Part shown: positions 38,454-49,496 of the stretch, piece after piece
Layout of the letters: each line of letters starts with the position of its first letter
Position numbering within the stretch: the first letter of the stretch is position 1
Source of the DNA: Psychrobacillus sp. OK028
GTDB lineage: Bacteria > Bacillota > Bacilli > Bacillales_A > Planococcaceae
Length of the DNA stretch: 56,351 bases
Assembly (NCBI RefSeq): GCF_900103605.1
Contig: NZ_FNHY01000014.1
Location: 1 to 56,351 of the forward strand
Direction: 5' to 3'
Translations under genes and position numbers: made by a program
The notes under the pieces: model-generated
The model's database searches: none
What the model saw: only the letters and a program-made list of their open reading frames with translations
What the model was told of the DNA's origin: nothing

Positions 38454-38457
38454 TATT

Positions 38458-38829
38458 TTACACGACTGCAATTACTTCGATTTCTACCTTTACATCCTTT
38501 GGTAATCTAGCAACTTCTACCGCAGAGCGAGCCGGTTTATGACCACCAAAATGCTTGTCGTAGGCTTCGTTAAATTCAGCAAAATCATTCATATCTTTTA
38601 AAAAGACTAATGTTTTTACAACTTGCGATAAAGACGAGCCTGCTTCTTCCAGTACTGCCTCTAGGTTAGCAAAAACCTGTGCAGTCTGTTCTGTAATAGA
38701 GCCTTCCACTACTTCTCCCGCAGGAGTTAAGGGGATTTGACCTGAACTGTAAAACATTCCATTTACAATCATACCTTGCACGTATGGTCCGATTGCTGCT
38801 GGTGCATTAGTTGTTGATACTGCTTTCAT
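38458..38829 (-). CDS. ridA: Reactive intermediate deaminase RidA (YabJ)
   Basis: Hydrolyses enamine/imine intermediates from PLP enzymes, releasing ammonia. The 123-residue protein shows the family marks [23 protein letters not shown], the substrate arginine near [11 protein letters not shown], and [17 protein letters not shown]. Its start overlaps the purR 3' end by 23 bp, a coupling also found in B. subtilis. Confidence 0.95.
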   Translation of the reverse strand: MKAVSTTNAPAAIGPYVQGMIVNGMFYSSGQIPLTPAGEVVEGSITEQTAQVFANLEAVLEEAGSSLSQVVKTLVFLKDMNDFAEFNEAYDKHFGGHKPARSAVEVARLPKDVKVEIEVIAVV

Positions 38830-39658
38830 CTAATTTGCCACCTTTCTCAAAGTAATTTCCTTGTGTTAAAGCAATTGTACCATCTTTTTCATTGACCTCG
38901 TGAAGCTTTACTAAAGATAAATAATCTTTCACCAATTGCTCTCCTTGATGCTCTGCCTCCACTAGCACAGCAATTCCTGCTAACTCACAATTGAATTCCT
39001 CTAATAGACTCTTCATCCCATTAATGGTTCCTCCGACTTTCATGAAGTCATCCGTGATTAAAACACGCTGCCCTTTTTCCATACTTCTTTTCGAAAGAAC
39101 CATCGTCTGAATACGTCGTGCAGAACCCGATACATAGTTTATACTTACTGTCGGGCCTTCCGTTACTTTACTGTCTCTCCGTACAATGACCACGGGAACA
39201 TTTAAATGTCTCGCTATTGCATGTGCGATTGGTATACCTTTAGTAGCAACCGTCATAATGGCATCAATTTTTGCATCTGCAAATGCAGATGCGAATACTT
39301 TACCAATTTTGTTCATCAATGATGGATTTCCTAGTAGATCCGTCATATACAAATAGCCACCAGGTAACAATCTTTCTACTTTAGAGAGCTGTGCCATCAA
39401 TTCTTCTGCTATTACTAAGACATCCTCTTGTGTCATGGTCGGGATGAACTTGACCCCTCCCGCTGCTCCTGGAACAGTTACAAGTAAACCTTTGCCTCTT
39501 GCTTCAAATGTTTCTTTAACAATGGTTAAATCCTCACTTATGGAAGATTTAGCAGATTGATATAAAGAAGCAAAGAATGTTAAAGGGATTAATTTATGTG
39601 GATGCTCCATAAGATATTGTGTCATATCTACAAGCCGTTCACTTCTTTTCCATTTCAT
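38807..39658 (-). CDS. purR: Purine operon repressor PurR
   Basis: Represses purine genes; in B. subtilis PRPP relieves DNA binding. The 283-residue protein has an N-terminal winged helix (about 1-72: [19 protein letters not shown]) and a phosphoribosyltransferase-fold effector domain with the PRPP loop [18 protein letters not shown]. The ATG has GGAGGTGAAAG upstream. An AAAACATTCGTC stretch ahead of the gene only loosely resembles half of a PurBox. Confidence 0.95.
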   Translation of the reverse strand: MKWKRSERLVDMTQYLMEHPHKLIPLTFFASLYQSAKSSISEDLTIVKETFEARGKGLLVTVPGAAGGVKFIPTMTQEDVLVIAEELMAQLSKVERLLPGGYLYMTDLLGNPSLMNKIGKVFASAFADAKIDAIMTVATKGIPIAHAIARHLNVPVVIVRRDSKVTEGPTVSINYVSGSARRIQTMVLSKRSMEKGQRVLITDDFMKVGGTINGMKSLLEEFNCELAGIAVLVEAEHQGEQLVKDYLSLVKLHEVNEKDGTIALTQGNYFEKGGKLDESSINN

Positions 39659-39713
39659 ACTTTCACCTCCAAAGACGAATGTTTTATAGAAAACTTAACA
39701 CAAACATCCGGAT

Positions 39714-40580
39714 TTAAGCAAGTGGTTCCCGATCCCCCATTAAACGAACTGCATAAACCTCATCGCAGAATCCACGTAAACCATTGTATATTCTTTGGAC
39801 TCTTGTCTCGTGATCGACTATTCCAAACACAGTTGGACCACTTCCGCTCATCAATACAGCGTCCGCTCCGAATTTTTTCATCTGATCTTTTAAACCAGCA
39901 ACCTCAGGATACAGTTTGAGTGTTACATCCTCCAACACATTACCAACAGAAGCGCACATTAGTTCAAAGTCTTTCTGTTGAATAGATTCGATCATTTGTG
40001 CAGTATTTGGATGCTTTATTTCATTTACTTTTAGGTTACCGTATATATCGGCAGTAGATACGCCGAGTGTCGGCTTAGCAAGGATGATCCAACAATTAGC
40101 CGGAGAAGGAAGTTCTTGTATCTTCTCTCCTCTACCTGTTGCCAATGCAGTTCCTCCATATACACAAAACGCCACGTCGGAACCAATTTTCGTACCTATT
40201 TCAGCAAGTTCATCCAAGGTAAGTCCTAACTCCCAGATAATATTTAATCCTTTTAATGTGGCCGCTGCGTCACTACTACCACCAGCAAGTCCAGCTGCTA
40301 CGGGAATATTCTTTTCGATAGTAATAGAAACTCCCTTTTCCACTCGGTAGGTATCTTTTAGAATCTTTGCAGCTTGATATGCTAAATTCCGATGATCATT
40401 TGGAACAAAGCGGTCCACAGATAATATATGTATTGCTCCATCTTCTCTTACTTCTAATCCAATACGGTCCGCTAAATCTACTGTTGTCATGATCATTTCG
40501 ACTTCGTGGTAACCGTCTGGACGCTTATGTAGGACATCTAGTGTCAGGTTTATCTTAGCAGGTGCTTTTACGTAATACAT
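39714..40580 (-). CDS. ispE: 4-diphosphocytidyl-2-C-methyl-D-erythritol kinase
   Basis: GHMP kinase of the non-mevalonate isoprenoid pathway. The 288-residue protein has [19 protein letters not shown] at the N terminus, the ATP loop [15 protein letters not shown] and the C-terminal [11 protein letters not shown]. The ATG at 40580 has AAGGAG seven bases upstream and is preferred over an extension to 40631. Confidence 0.95.
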   Translation of the reverse strand: MYYVKAPAKINLTLDVLHKRPDGYHEVEMIMTTVDLADRIGLEVREDGAIHILSVDRFVPNDHRNLAYQAAKILKDTYRVEKGVSITIEKNIPVAAGLAGGSSDAAATLKGLNIIWELGLTLDELAEIGTKIGSDVAFCVYGGTALATGRGEKIQELPSPANCWIILAKPTLGVSTADIYGNLKVNEIKHPNTAQMIESIQQKDFELMCASVGNVLEDVTLKLYPEVAGLKDQMKKFGADAVLMSGSGPTVFGIVDHETRVQRIYNGLRGFCDEVYAVRLMGDREPLA

Positions 40581-40751
40581 TGATCTGCTCCTTTCCTCCA
40601 ATATGTTGTCCCCTATTTTACCACAGTGCACAAGGAATGCGGAAGTGTGATTCAGCTTCCCTATTTAGTAAAAAAACAAAGCTTATTTCCAGTCTATGTT
40701 ACTGTTCTTTGAGACTACTTTTTCTATCATCCCTAGCATCACATAGATATT

Positions 40752-40764
40752 TAGAAAAGCGCAA
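40752..40764. repeat. Family A border fragment (A6)
   Basis: TAGAAAAGCGCAAG at this point is the edge motif seen at the spoIIE and rsmI copies (TAGAAAAGC / AGAAAAGCGGAAG). The palindromic body is absent; family C sequence begins about 7 bp later, as also happens after A4. Confidence 0.5.
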
Positions 40765-40770
40765 GTAATC

Positions 40771-40937
40771 TTAAGGTCAAAATTGTTTTCGGCTGGCTTC
40801 GGACAGGTTTATCTCGTTGCTCTCCTTCCACTTTAGGAACTAGGTTAATACAGTTTTGGGAAGAAGAGAAGAAGCATCCGAAGATACAATTTCAGGTTGC
40901 ACCTCTTTTTTTTATTGAATAACACTCACTATTTCTC
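40771..40937. repeat. Family C repeat, copy C3 (degenerate)
   Basis: AAGGTCAAAA, TTGTTTTCGG, GGCTTCGGACAG and, further on, TTTTGGGA, AGATACAATTTC and ACACTCACTATTTCT occur in the order seen in C2. The central hairpin is shortened to almost nothing. Confidence 0.65.
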
Positions 40938-41031
40938 TATACTCCACTTCTATACCTAGAATAAAGAAAACCGAGCAAAAGATATGCCCGGTCCTTTTTA
41001 TCCTTAGTGTTCACGAGGTATTTTATCTTTT

Positions 41032-41063
41032 AAAAAAAAGGCGGATTGCTCCGCCTTTTCTAT
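41032..41063 (-). terminator. Terminator after sspF
   Basis: On the minus strand AAAAGGCGGA pairs with TCCGCCTTTT around GCAA, followed by a T run. A weaker second hairpin (ACCGGGC/GCTCGGT then TTTTC) lies at 40970-41000. Confidence 0.85.
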
Positions 41064-41136
41064 TTGCTAGTTGTTCTTTAGTTTTGTCTCTCGTGAGCAT
41101 TACTACTTTGACTATTACGGTACAAGCTCAGCTTAT

Positions 41137-41310
41137 TTACTTTGGTGATTTCATTTGCTGTTCAGCCATTTCAATTGCTCGTTTTACCATATTACCTGCA
41201 TCACGTGATTTAATTCCTCCCCAGCCCTCGGTTTTGACTACATCATAAAATCCAAGATCTTTGGCTATCTCTTCTTTTAATTCTTTAGACATTATACCTT
41301 TTCTAGACAT
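41137..41310 (-). CDS. sspF: Small acid-soluble spore protein SspF (alpha/beta-type)
   Basis: A 57-residue spore DNA-binding protein, [20 protein letters not shown] onward, with [20 protein letters not shown] and ending [11 protein letters not shown]. The core ([23 protein letters not shown]) is the SspF form of the alpha/beta SASP family. The ATG at 41310 has AAGGAGG eight bases upstream. It is easily missed because of its length. It sits between veg and ispE as in B. subtilis, with a sigma-G-like -10 upstream. The usual GPR cleavage site (TEFASE-like) is not obvious, as in other SspF proteins. Confidence 0.93.
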   Translation of the reverse strand: MSRKGIMSKELKEEIAKDLGFYDVVKTEGWGGIKSRDAGNMVKRAIEMAEQQMKSPK

Positions 41311-41343
41311 AGGTGAATCCTCCTTTGGAACAACTAGCTTTTA

Positions 41344-41350
41344 TAGTATG
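41344..41350 (-). promoter_or_regulatory. Sigma-G -10 element of sspF
   Basis: On the minus strand CATACTA lies 33 bp upstream of the sspF ATG, an exact sigma-G -10. The -35 region coincides with the veg terminator and is not close to consensus. Confidence 0.6.
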
Positions 41351-41365
41351 TCCGCAAAACAAAAG

Positions 41366-41412
41366 AAAACCCCTTTTCCATTTAATAAAATAGAAAAGAG
41401 GTTTTTAAAAAA
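41366..41412 (-). terminator. Terminator after veg
   Basis: On the minus strand AAAACCTCTTTTCTATTT pairs with AAATGGAAAAGGGGTTTT with few mismatches, then TCTTTT. It separates the vegetative gene veg from the spore gene sspF. Confidence 0.8.
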
Positions 41413-41442
41413 TAAAAATAAAAAAATAAAAGTTCTAAAAAA

Positions 41443-41706
41443 TCATTTTACAACTATTAAATTATTTGCTTCGTCAAAAATAGTGATTTCTACTGCTTCG
41501 GTCAAAACATCTGCATAACTATAAGATACACGTTCAAAAGAGTTTTCATCTTGATCCAAATCGATAACAAATACTGCATGATATGTCTCTCTAAGTACAC
41601 CAGCACGCTCAATTGTTTTCTTACGTCCTCCGTTTGCTTTTAATTGCAAACGTTTGCCTAAATGATGATCTAATGACTTCTTAATATCAGCTAAAGTTTT
41701 TGGCAT
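41443..41706 (-). CDS. veg: Veg protein
   Basis: An 87-residue conserved protein ([41 protein letters not shown] core, [18 protein letters not shown]). In B. subtilis Veg is abundant in growth and affects biofilm formation through SinR; the mechanism is unclear. Two tandem strong promoters lie upstream. In B. subtilis yabG separates it from ksgA; here it does not. Confidence 0.94.
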   Translation of the reverse strand: MPKTLADIKKSLDHHLGKRLQLKANGGRKKTIERAGVLRETYHAVFVIDLDQDENSFERVSYSYADVLTEAVEITIFDEANNLIVVK

Positions 41707-41730
41707 TTCGCATACACCTCACTGATTACT

Positions 41731-41759
41731 ATCATACCATCGTTTTTAATTTTTGTCAA
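41731..41759 (-). promoter_or_regulatory. veg promoter P2 (sigma-A, near consensus)
   Basis: On the minus strand TTGACA (41754-41759), 17-bp spacer ending TGG, TATGAT (41731-41736). The veg promoter of B. subtilis is a classic strong promoter and this one has the same quality. Confidence 0.85.
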
Positions 41760-41766
41760 ACAAAAT

Positions 41767-41796
41767 ATTTTAACAATCATCCTATATAGTTGTCAA
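41767..41796 (-). promoter_or_regulatory. veg promoter P1 (sigma-A)
   Basis: A second promoter just upstream: TTGACA (41791-41796), 18-bp spacer, TAAAAT (41767-41772) on the minus strand. Confidence 0.65.
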
Positions 41797-41859
41797 CGTT
41801 TTTATTTTCCAGCCATACTGAATTTTTTATAAATATTACTTATTTTGTAACAAGTATGA

Positions 41860-42741
<882 letters not shown>

Positions 42742-43302
42742 TTATTTTTCCTCCATATTGAGTTGTGCAATCGCTTCTTCGACTTGCTGTTGGCTAATTT
42801 GAAAAATGGATAGTCTTTTTTGTAGCTGTTTTCCATTAGTGTATCCAATTTTCAATATTTCACCTAATCGGCTTCTTCTTGCTTTCGAATTGGGATGACC
42901 TATTAATTGTCCATCCACTAATATTGATAGTGGTATTTCAGAAAACGTTTCTTTATCCAATTTTGGGGTATAAACATTAGAAAGAGCAGCGCGAATATCT
43001 TCGTCCTTTGCGTGCTCAATCCCTAAGCCTTTTCCGTTTTTGGCAATTGTTTTTTCTTTCGACAAAAATGCGTGTTTCACACCTGGAACCTGTTCTTCGA
43101 TAATAGCACGGATACGTCTTCCGGGATAATCTGGATCAGTAAAAACAATAACTCCACGTTTATCCTGCGCATGCTGAATTTTCATCAGTGTTTCTTTAGA
43201 TATGGCTGAACCATTCGTTTCAATAGTATCTGCTTCTACAGAACGTTTTATGGCTGTTGTATCATCTTTTCCTTCAACAACTATTATTTCTTTTATTTGC
43301 AA
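42742..43302 (-). CDS. rnmV: Ribonuclease M5
   Basis: Toprim nuclease that matures 5S rRNA. The 186-residue protein has the Toprim glutamate in IIVVEGKDDTTAIKR and the aspartates in VFTDPDYPGRRIR, followed by HAFLSKEKT. It is coupled to ksgA, and its substrate, a 5S gene, lies at the right end of this window. Confidence 0.94.
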   Translation of the reverse strand: MQIKEIIVVEGKDDTTAIKRSVEADTIETNGSAISKETLMKIQHAQDKRGVIVFTDPDYPGRRIRAIIEEQVPGVKHAFLSKEKTIAKNGKGLGIEHAKDEDIRAALSNVYTPKLDKETFSEIPLSILVDGQLIGHPNSKARRSRLGEILKIGYTNGKQLQKRLSIFQISQQQVEEAIAQLNMEEK

Positions 43303-43348
43303 CCAGTTTTCCTCTTTTCTGTCTATCTGCTATTTCTATCATAACGCA

Positions 43349-43384
43349 AAAAAGCTCTCCCAATCAACGAAAGGGAAAGCTATA
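43349..43384 (-). terminator. Terminator after yabE
   Basis: On the minus strand AGCTTTCCC pairs with GGGAGAGCT around an 11-base loop, followed by TTTTTTG. Confidence 0.82.
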
Positions 43385-43387
43385 TAA

Positions 43388-44599
43388 TTAGTTCAGTACT
43401 TTCACACGTACTTTTTTGCGTCCAAAGTCATATGCCTGCGATTTAGAAGGCACGAATAAATCAATTTTGTTCCCCTTGATAGCACCACCAGTATCGCCAG
43501 CTACCGCATAACCATAGCCCTCTACCCATACTTTTGAGCCCAGTGGAATAACACTAGGATCAACTGCTATAACTTTCAAATTAGGATTAGATTTTAAGTC
43601 TATGCCAGTCGCCGTTACGCCAGAACATCCATTACAGTAAGCAGTGTATGCTGTTGCCGTAACATAAAATTCTTTTCCGCCTGTTGGAGCTGCTGAAGAA
43701 TTTGTTCCGCGCGAAACACTAGCAGTCACGACTTTCGTTCCAACTGCCACAATTTTTTCGGTTGGTTTTTTTACTGTCTTCTCGCTCACCATATTACGAG
43801 ATACTTCTTTACCATTTTCTTTAACTACTTCATAAGTACGTGAAACTGTACCATTTTCACCGTTTTGTACTACTTTTTCTTTCCCTTTTAGTAGCGAGTC
43901 ATCTTTTTTCGTTTCTACAGCAAATTTTGTTTCTTCCTCAACTACATCGGTGACCTTTTCTACTCGCACTACTTGTATTTCAGAATTCGGGATTACTAAC
44001 CCATCCATTTTCTGTTCTACTCGGTCGAATTCACTCAATTGAATGTTATATTGTTTTAAAAAGTCAGCGACCGTAGTCGAAGTGGACCATAGCTTCTTCT
44101 CTTCTACACCATCTAAAAGCGTTACTTCAAATGCTTTTTCAATAGTAATTTTGTTTTCGGGTCCTACCTCTGCATTTGCAGCAGGTGTTATAGCATCATG
44201 TTCAGTAACTGATACATTTGCCTTTGCCAGTATTTCTGAAACTAAGTCATCAGTAGTTGAAAGTGTTTGAACTTCTCCATCTACTGTGATTTCTATTTGT
44301 CTTGCCTGCTCCCACTCAATCGTTAAATTATTTTCGATAGAAGTGTTCACTGAGGGATGTAAAAAGTCTTCATTAGCTACTACTATTTGATGATCATCTA
44401 ATAATTCGCCAACTGTATTTGCATGCGTTAATATTTCTTGTTGTTCACCGTTAACTGTTAAAGCAACAGTTTTCTTTGTTCCTTCGAATAAAACGAAAGA
44501 AACCACTGCAAGAAACAATAGTAAAGAAACAACATTTACTAAGGTTTGCTTGCTCCTCAATGAATGAAAGAACAGGTTTTTCATGGAATTATTTGACAT
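43388..44599 (-). CDS. yabE: Rpf2-like cell-wall protein: DUF348 repeats, G5 and 3D domains (YabE)
   Basis: Predicted membrane-anchored cell-wall hydrolase related to resuscitation factors. In 403 residues: one N-terminal transmembrane segment (about 19-40), then three DUF348 ubiquitin-like repeats (ALTVNGEQQEI, EITVDGEVQTL, EVTLLDGVEEK). A G5 domain (about 205-275) and a C-terminal 3D domain (VTATAYTAYCNGC, IPLGSKVWVEG, AGDTGGAIKGNKIDLF) with the catalytic aspartates follow. The ATG at 44599 is used; an in-frame GTG at 44620 lies just before the AAGGAGG site. Confidence 0.93.
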   Translation of the reverse strand: MSNNSMKNLFFHSLRSKQTLVNVVSLLLFLAVVSFVLFEGTKKTVALTVNGEQQEILTHANTVGELLDDHQIVVANEDFLHPSVNTSIENNLTIEWEQARQIEITVDGEVQTLSTTDDLVSEILAKANVSVTEHDAITPAANAEVGPENKITIEKAFEVTLLDGVEEKKLWSTSTTVADFLKQYNIQLSEFDRVEQKMDGLVIPNSEIQVVRVEKVTDVVEEETKFAVETKKDDSLLKGKEKVVQNGENGTVSRTYEVVKENGKEVSRNMVSEKTVKKPTEKIVAVGTKVVTASVSRGTNSSAAPTGGKEFYVTATAYTAYCNGCSGVTATGIDLKSNPNLKVIAVDPSVIPLGSKVWVEGYGYAVAGDTGGAIKGNKIDLFVPSKSQAYDFGRKKVRVKVLN

Positions 44600-44627
44600 G
44601 AAAAACGCCTCCTTGTTCACTGAAGTG

Positions 44628-44656
44628 ATTATATAGAGTCCTCAAGAGCTTGTCAA
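44628..44656 (-). promoter_or_regulatory. yabE promoter (sigma-A, consensus)
   Basis: On the minus strand TTGACA (44651-44656), 17-bp spacer, TATAAT (44628-44633): perfect boxes and spacing. The leader is short (about 20 bases). Confidence 0.88.
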
Positions 44657-44680
44657 CCATTTAGGTTTTCCTAACACTTT

Positions 44681-45451
44681 TTAATCCGTTATTTTAAAGA
44701 ATTTTTCTGCATTTTTAGTTGTTGCTTCTGCCACTTCTTCTATTGTAATTCCTTTAAGTCGTGCTATTTCTTCCGCAACAAGCGGCACAAGTGCTGGCTC
44801 ATTTCTCTTACCCCGATGTGGGTGTGGAGCCAAATACGGTGCATCTGTTTCAATTAGTAAATACTCTAAAGGAATCGCTGTTGCTACTTCTTTTGGTCGC
44901 TTAGCATTTTTAAATGTAACAGGTCCTCCAAGAGAAATCATAAAATTCATATCTATACATTGTTTTGCTGTTTCTACACTTCCTCCATAACAATGCATGA
45001 TGCCCCCAGTAAGATGTGCTTCTTCCTCTCGTAAAATACGAATCACATCTTCTGTTGCATCTCGATTATGGATAATAATTGGTAAATTAACCTTTTGAGC
45101 TAAACGTATTTGTTTTCTAAACAATGCCTGTTGAACATCTTTAGGAGACTTATCCCAATGATAGTCAAGACCCATTTCACCTATACCAACTACCTTTTCG
45201 TGCTTAGCAAGTTCCTCAATCCATTTCAAGTCCTCTTCCGTACAATCAATTGCATCGACAGGATGCCAACCAACTACAGCATAGAGAAAAGAATACTGCT
45301 CCACAAGTTTCATTGCTCTTTCAATTGTAATTCGATCGAATCCAATAACCACCATTTTTTTTACATTCGCTTCTAGGGCACGATTAATAACTTCCTGCAA
45401 ATCTTCCTCATACTGATCTGCATTTAAATGCACATGTGTATCGATAAACAT
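44681..45451 (-). CDS. yabD: TatD-family metal-dependent DNase (YabD)
   Basis: A 256-residue TIM-barrel hydrolase with MFIDTHVHLNADQY, the metal glutamate in GIGEMGLDYHW, IIHNRDA, GIMHCYGG and IETDAPYLAPHP HRGK. Family members act as 3'-5' DNases or in RNA turnover. It lies between metG and yabE as in B. subtilis. Confidence 0.94.
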   Translation of the reverse strand: MFIDTHVHLNADQYEEDLQEVINRALEANVKKMVVIGFDRITIERAMKLVEQYSFLYAVVGWHPVDAIDCTEEDLKWIEELAKHEKVVGIGEMGLDYHWDKSPKDVQQALFRKQIRLAQKVNLPIIIHNRDATEDVIRILREEEAHLTGGIMHCYGGSVETAKQCIDMNFMISLGGPVTFKNAKRPKEVATAIPLEYLLIETDAPYLAPHPHRGKRNEPALVPLVAEEIARLKGITIEEVAEATTKNAEKFFKITD

Positions 45452-45595
45452 TTTAAATCCTCCTTACCTTTTGATAGTTATATTACATTATTTACAATAC
45501 TATTTAAGAAATACTTAGTTCAAATTTATTCAATAATAATACCGTTTCAAATAACAAATAACCAGTAAAATAGTATCTAAAAATACTATTGAAAT

Positions 45596-45630
45596 AAAAA
45601 GACCTGTCCATAATTTGACAGGTCTTTTTG
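45596..45630 (-). terminator. Terminator after metG
   Basis: On the minus strand AAAAAGACCTGTC pairs with GACAGGTCTTTTT around an 8-base loop. Stable and T-rich on both strands. Confidence 0.9.
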
Positions 45631-45635
45631 CAATT

Positions 45636-47627
<1,992 letters not shown>

Positions 47628-47833
47628 TTATTCTAACGAAATGAAGAGTTTGTTTCAATCAATTCATTTAGGCTAGATTGTCGAATGAAATTTTCCAAAC
47701 CATAAATTTGAAAAAACTAGATAATATATCAAAATAATTCCTATTTTCTATAAAAATAGTCAAACTTTTAATAAATCAATATATTATTATCAAAATATTA
47801 TTATTTTACTCTCTTATACTAAAGCATTAATTA

Positions 47834-47862
47834 TTGACGAAAATGGTAGTACTTGGTATGAT
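47834..47862 (+). promoter_or_regulatory. abrB promoter (sigma-A)
   Basis: TTGACG (47834-47839), 17-bp spacer ending TGG, TATGAT (47857-47862) on the plus strand. Strong extended -10 promoter. Confidence 0.8.
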
Positions 47863-47881
47863 ATATTACATAAAAGAGGTT

Positions 47882-47900
47882 TATGTCGAATCTTGGCGAA
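47882..47900 (+). promoter_or_regulatory. Tandem Spo0A boxes downstream of the abrB promoter
   Basis: TGTCGAA (47884-47890) and TGGCGAA (47894-47900) both fit the 0A core TGNCGAA and are 10 bp apart, one helical turn. They lie about 15-35 bp into the transcript. In B. subtilis Spo0A~P represses abrB from two 0A boxes at the same relative position. Confidence 0.72.
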
Positions 47901-47932
47901 AAATATGCACTCTTGAGAGGAGAAAAATTTTT

Positions 47933-48208
47933 ATGAAGTCTACAGGTATTGTACGTAAGGTTGATGAATTAGGTCGCGTAGTTATTCCAATAGAATTACG
48001 TCGCACACTAGGTATTGCAGAAAAAGATGCTTTAGAGATTTATGTTGATGATGACAAAATCATTCTAAAAAAATATATGCCAAATATGACTTGTGCTGTA
48101 ACTGGTGAAGTTTCAGATGACAACCTTCGTCTAGTTGGTGGAAAACTGATTCTAAGTCCAGAAGGTGCAGAATTACTAATCAAAGAGATTCAAACTAACC
48201 TAAAATAA
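47933..48208 (+). CDS. abrB: Transition-state regulator AbrB
   Basis: Global repressor of post-exponential genes, including spoVG in B. subtilis. The 91-residue protein begins MKSTGIVRKVDELGRVVIP, the swapped-hairpin DNA-binding domain (1-50), and ends with the C-terminal multimerisation half (NLRLVGGKLILSPEGAELL). The ATG at 47933 with GAGAGGAG upstream is used. It is on the plus strand between metG and rsmI, as in B. subtilis. Confidence 0.97.
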   Translation: MKSTGIVRKVDELGRVVIPIELRRTLGIAEKDALEIYVDDDKIILKKYMPNMTCAVTGEVSDDNLRLVGGKLILSPEGAELLIKEIQTNLK

Positions 48209-48214
48209 TTAAAT

Positions 48215-48252
48215 AAAGAACCGTAAACTAATAAAGTTTACGGTTCTTTTTA
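48215..48252 (+). terminator. Terminator after abrB
   Basis: AAAGAACCGTAAACT pairs with AGTTTACGGTTCTTT around AATAA, followed by T. A long, perfect stem. Confidence 0.9.
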
Positions 48253-48285
48253 TAGAAATAATAAAATAAATCTTTACTGATTCTA

Positions 48286-48357
48286 TGTCTAGCTCTAGCG
48301 CAATGCTCATCGCAGATTAACGTTGTCGGGACTGACATAGGCGATTGTGCTTTTCTA
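48286..48357. repeat. Family A repeat, copy A5 (body deleted)
   Basis: Keeps GTCTAGCTCTAGCGC on one side and GTCGGGACTGACATAGGCG plus GCTTTTCTA on the other, as in A1 (CAGCTCCAGCGCC and GTCGGGGCAGACATAGGCGC). The inner stem is missing. Its edge contains the TAG stop codon of rsmI. Confidence 0.65.
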
Positions 48358-49236
48358 ATCAACATGATAATTTTGATAGACTTCTCTCTTAGAAAGACCT
48401 CTTTGGATTGCTACTTCTTTAATAGCTTCCTTTGAGGTGTATTGTTTTTCTGCTATTAGTTGATCCACATGCTCCTCTAATGTTAGTTCTGCCCACCACT
48501 GTGTTTCTTCCACTGTGTCAGACGCAGTTTCGTTTCCTTCTAAAACAATACAGAATTCTCCTCGAATCTCTGCCTGTTCCACCCATACAACTGCTTCGTT
48601 AATGGTACCTCTTAAAAACTCTTCAAACTTCTTAGTTAGTTCTCGTGCCAATACAATCTTTCGACTTCCTTCTATAATAGATTGCATGTCTCGTAATGAT
48701 TCCTTCAAGCGATGTGGGGACTCATATAGAATGACGGACTCTTGTCTTTTTTGAAGTTTTTCAATTTCTATTTTTCTTTCTTTTTTATTGCGACTTAAAA
48801 ACCCATAAAAGAAAAAGGGCTGTGTCGTAAGTCCCGATGCAATTAGTGCACTCAGTGCTGCGTTTGCTCCAGGGATTGGTACAACCGCAAAGCCTTCTTT
48901 TACTGCCTTTGCAGCAATATCTGCACCAGGGTCAGAAATACATGGAAGCCCCGCATCACTCACTAGTGCTATGCGTTTCCCTTCTCTCAATAATTCTAAT
49001 AATTTTTCTCCACCAGCCTGTAGATTATGGTCATGATAGCTGATAAGTGGGGTAGAAACCTCAAAGTAGTTACATAACTTTTTCGTATTTCTGGTGTCCT
49101 CTGCTGCAATAATATCTACTTCTTTTAATATGCGAATAGCTCTCATCGTCATATCTTCTAAGTTACCAATGGGAGTTGCAACTAAATACAAGCAGCTACT
49201 TTGTTCATGCTCGGTCGATTTTTGAGATTTCATCAT
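48355..49236 (-). CDS. rsmI: 16S rRNA (cytidine1402-2'-O)-methyltransferase
   Basis: Methylates C1402 in the ribosomal P site. The 293-residue protein has [18 protein letters not shown], the SAM loop [13 protein letters not shown] and [15 protein letters not shown]. Its ATG overlaps the yazA stop (ATGA). The stop TAG sits at the edge of repeat A5, so the last residues may have been set by the element. Confidence 0.95.
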   Translation of the reverse strand: MMKSQKSTEHEQSSCLYLVATPIGNLEDMTMRAIRILKEVDIIAAEDTRNTKKLCNYFEVSTPLISYHDHNLQAGGEKLLELLREGKRIALVSDAGLPCISDPGADIAAKAVKEGFAVVPIPGANAALSALIASGLTTQPFFFYGFLSRNKKERKIEIEKLQKRQESVILYESPHRLKESLRDMQSIIEGSRKIVLARELTKKFEEFLRGTINEAVVWVEQAEIRGEFCIVLEGNETASDTVEETQWWAELTLEEHVDQLIAEKQYTSKEAIKEVAIQRGLSKREVYQNYHVD

Positions 49237-49496
49237 TTACTTGCCCCCATATAATCTATTTTTTGTTTTCTCGTCAGCTGTTTAAAAGCATACTCTGCTT
49301 GCATGGCCTCTTTCTTTGTTTCGAAACATTCACTATATATACAACTGACAGGCCCTTTTGCCCGTGTATACTTAGCACCTTTTCCCTCATTATGTACCCG
49401 GACTCTTTTCACCAAATCATTCGTATAGCCAGCATAATAGGATCCGTCACTACATTCTAACACGTAAAAAGTATGCTGTTTTTCATTCTTTTCCAT
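49233..49496 (-). CDS. yazA: GIY-YIG nuclease-domain protein (YazA)
   Basis: An 87-residue single-domain GIY-YIG protein of the UPF0213 group: [17 protein letters not shown] carries the motif (YVL and YAG), followed by the arginine in VKRVRVHN and the glutamate near QAEYAFKQL. Biochemical role unknown. The internal ATG at 49496 (MEKNEKQH) is preferred over 49508. It overlaps the trmN6 stop by 14 bp. Confidence 0.9.
   Translation of the reverse strand: MEKNEKQHTFYVLECSDGSYYAGYTNDLVKRVRVHNEGKGAKYTRAKGPVSCIYSECFETKKEAMQAEYAFKQLTRKQKIDYMGASK

Larger units (their letters stand above)
40581..41136. other. Gene-free interval between sspF and ispE
   Basis: Contains two minus-strand hairpins after sspF (41032-41062 and a weaker one at 40970-41000) and a degenerate repeat: a family A border (40752-40764) joined to a family C copy (40771-40937). 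Near ispE a TGG-TAAAAT extended -10-like site is seen but has no -35. No gene is supported. Confidence 0.7.
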
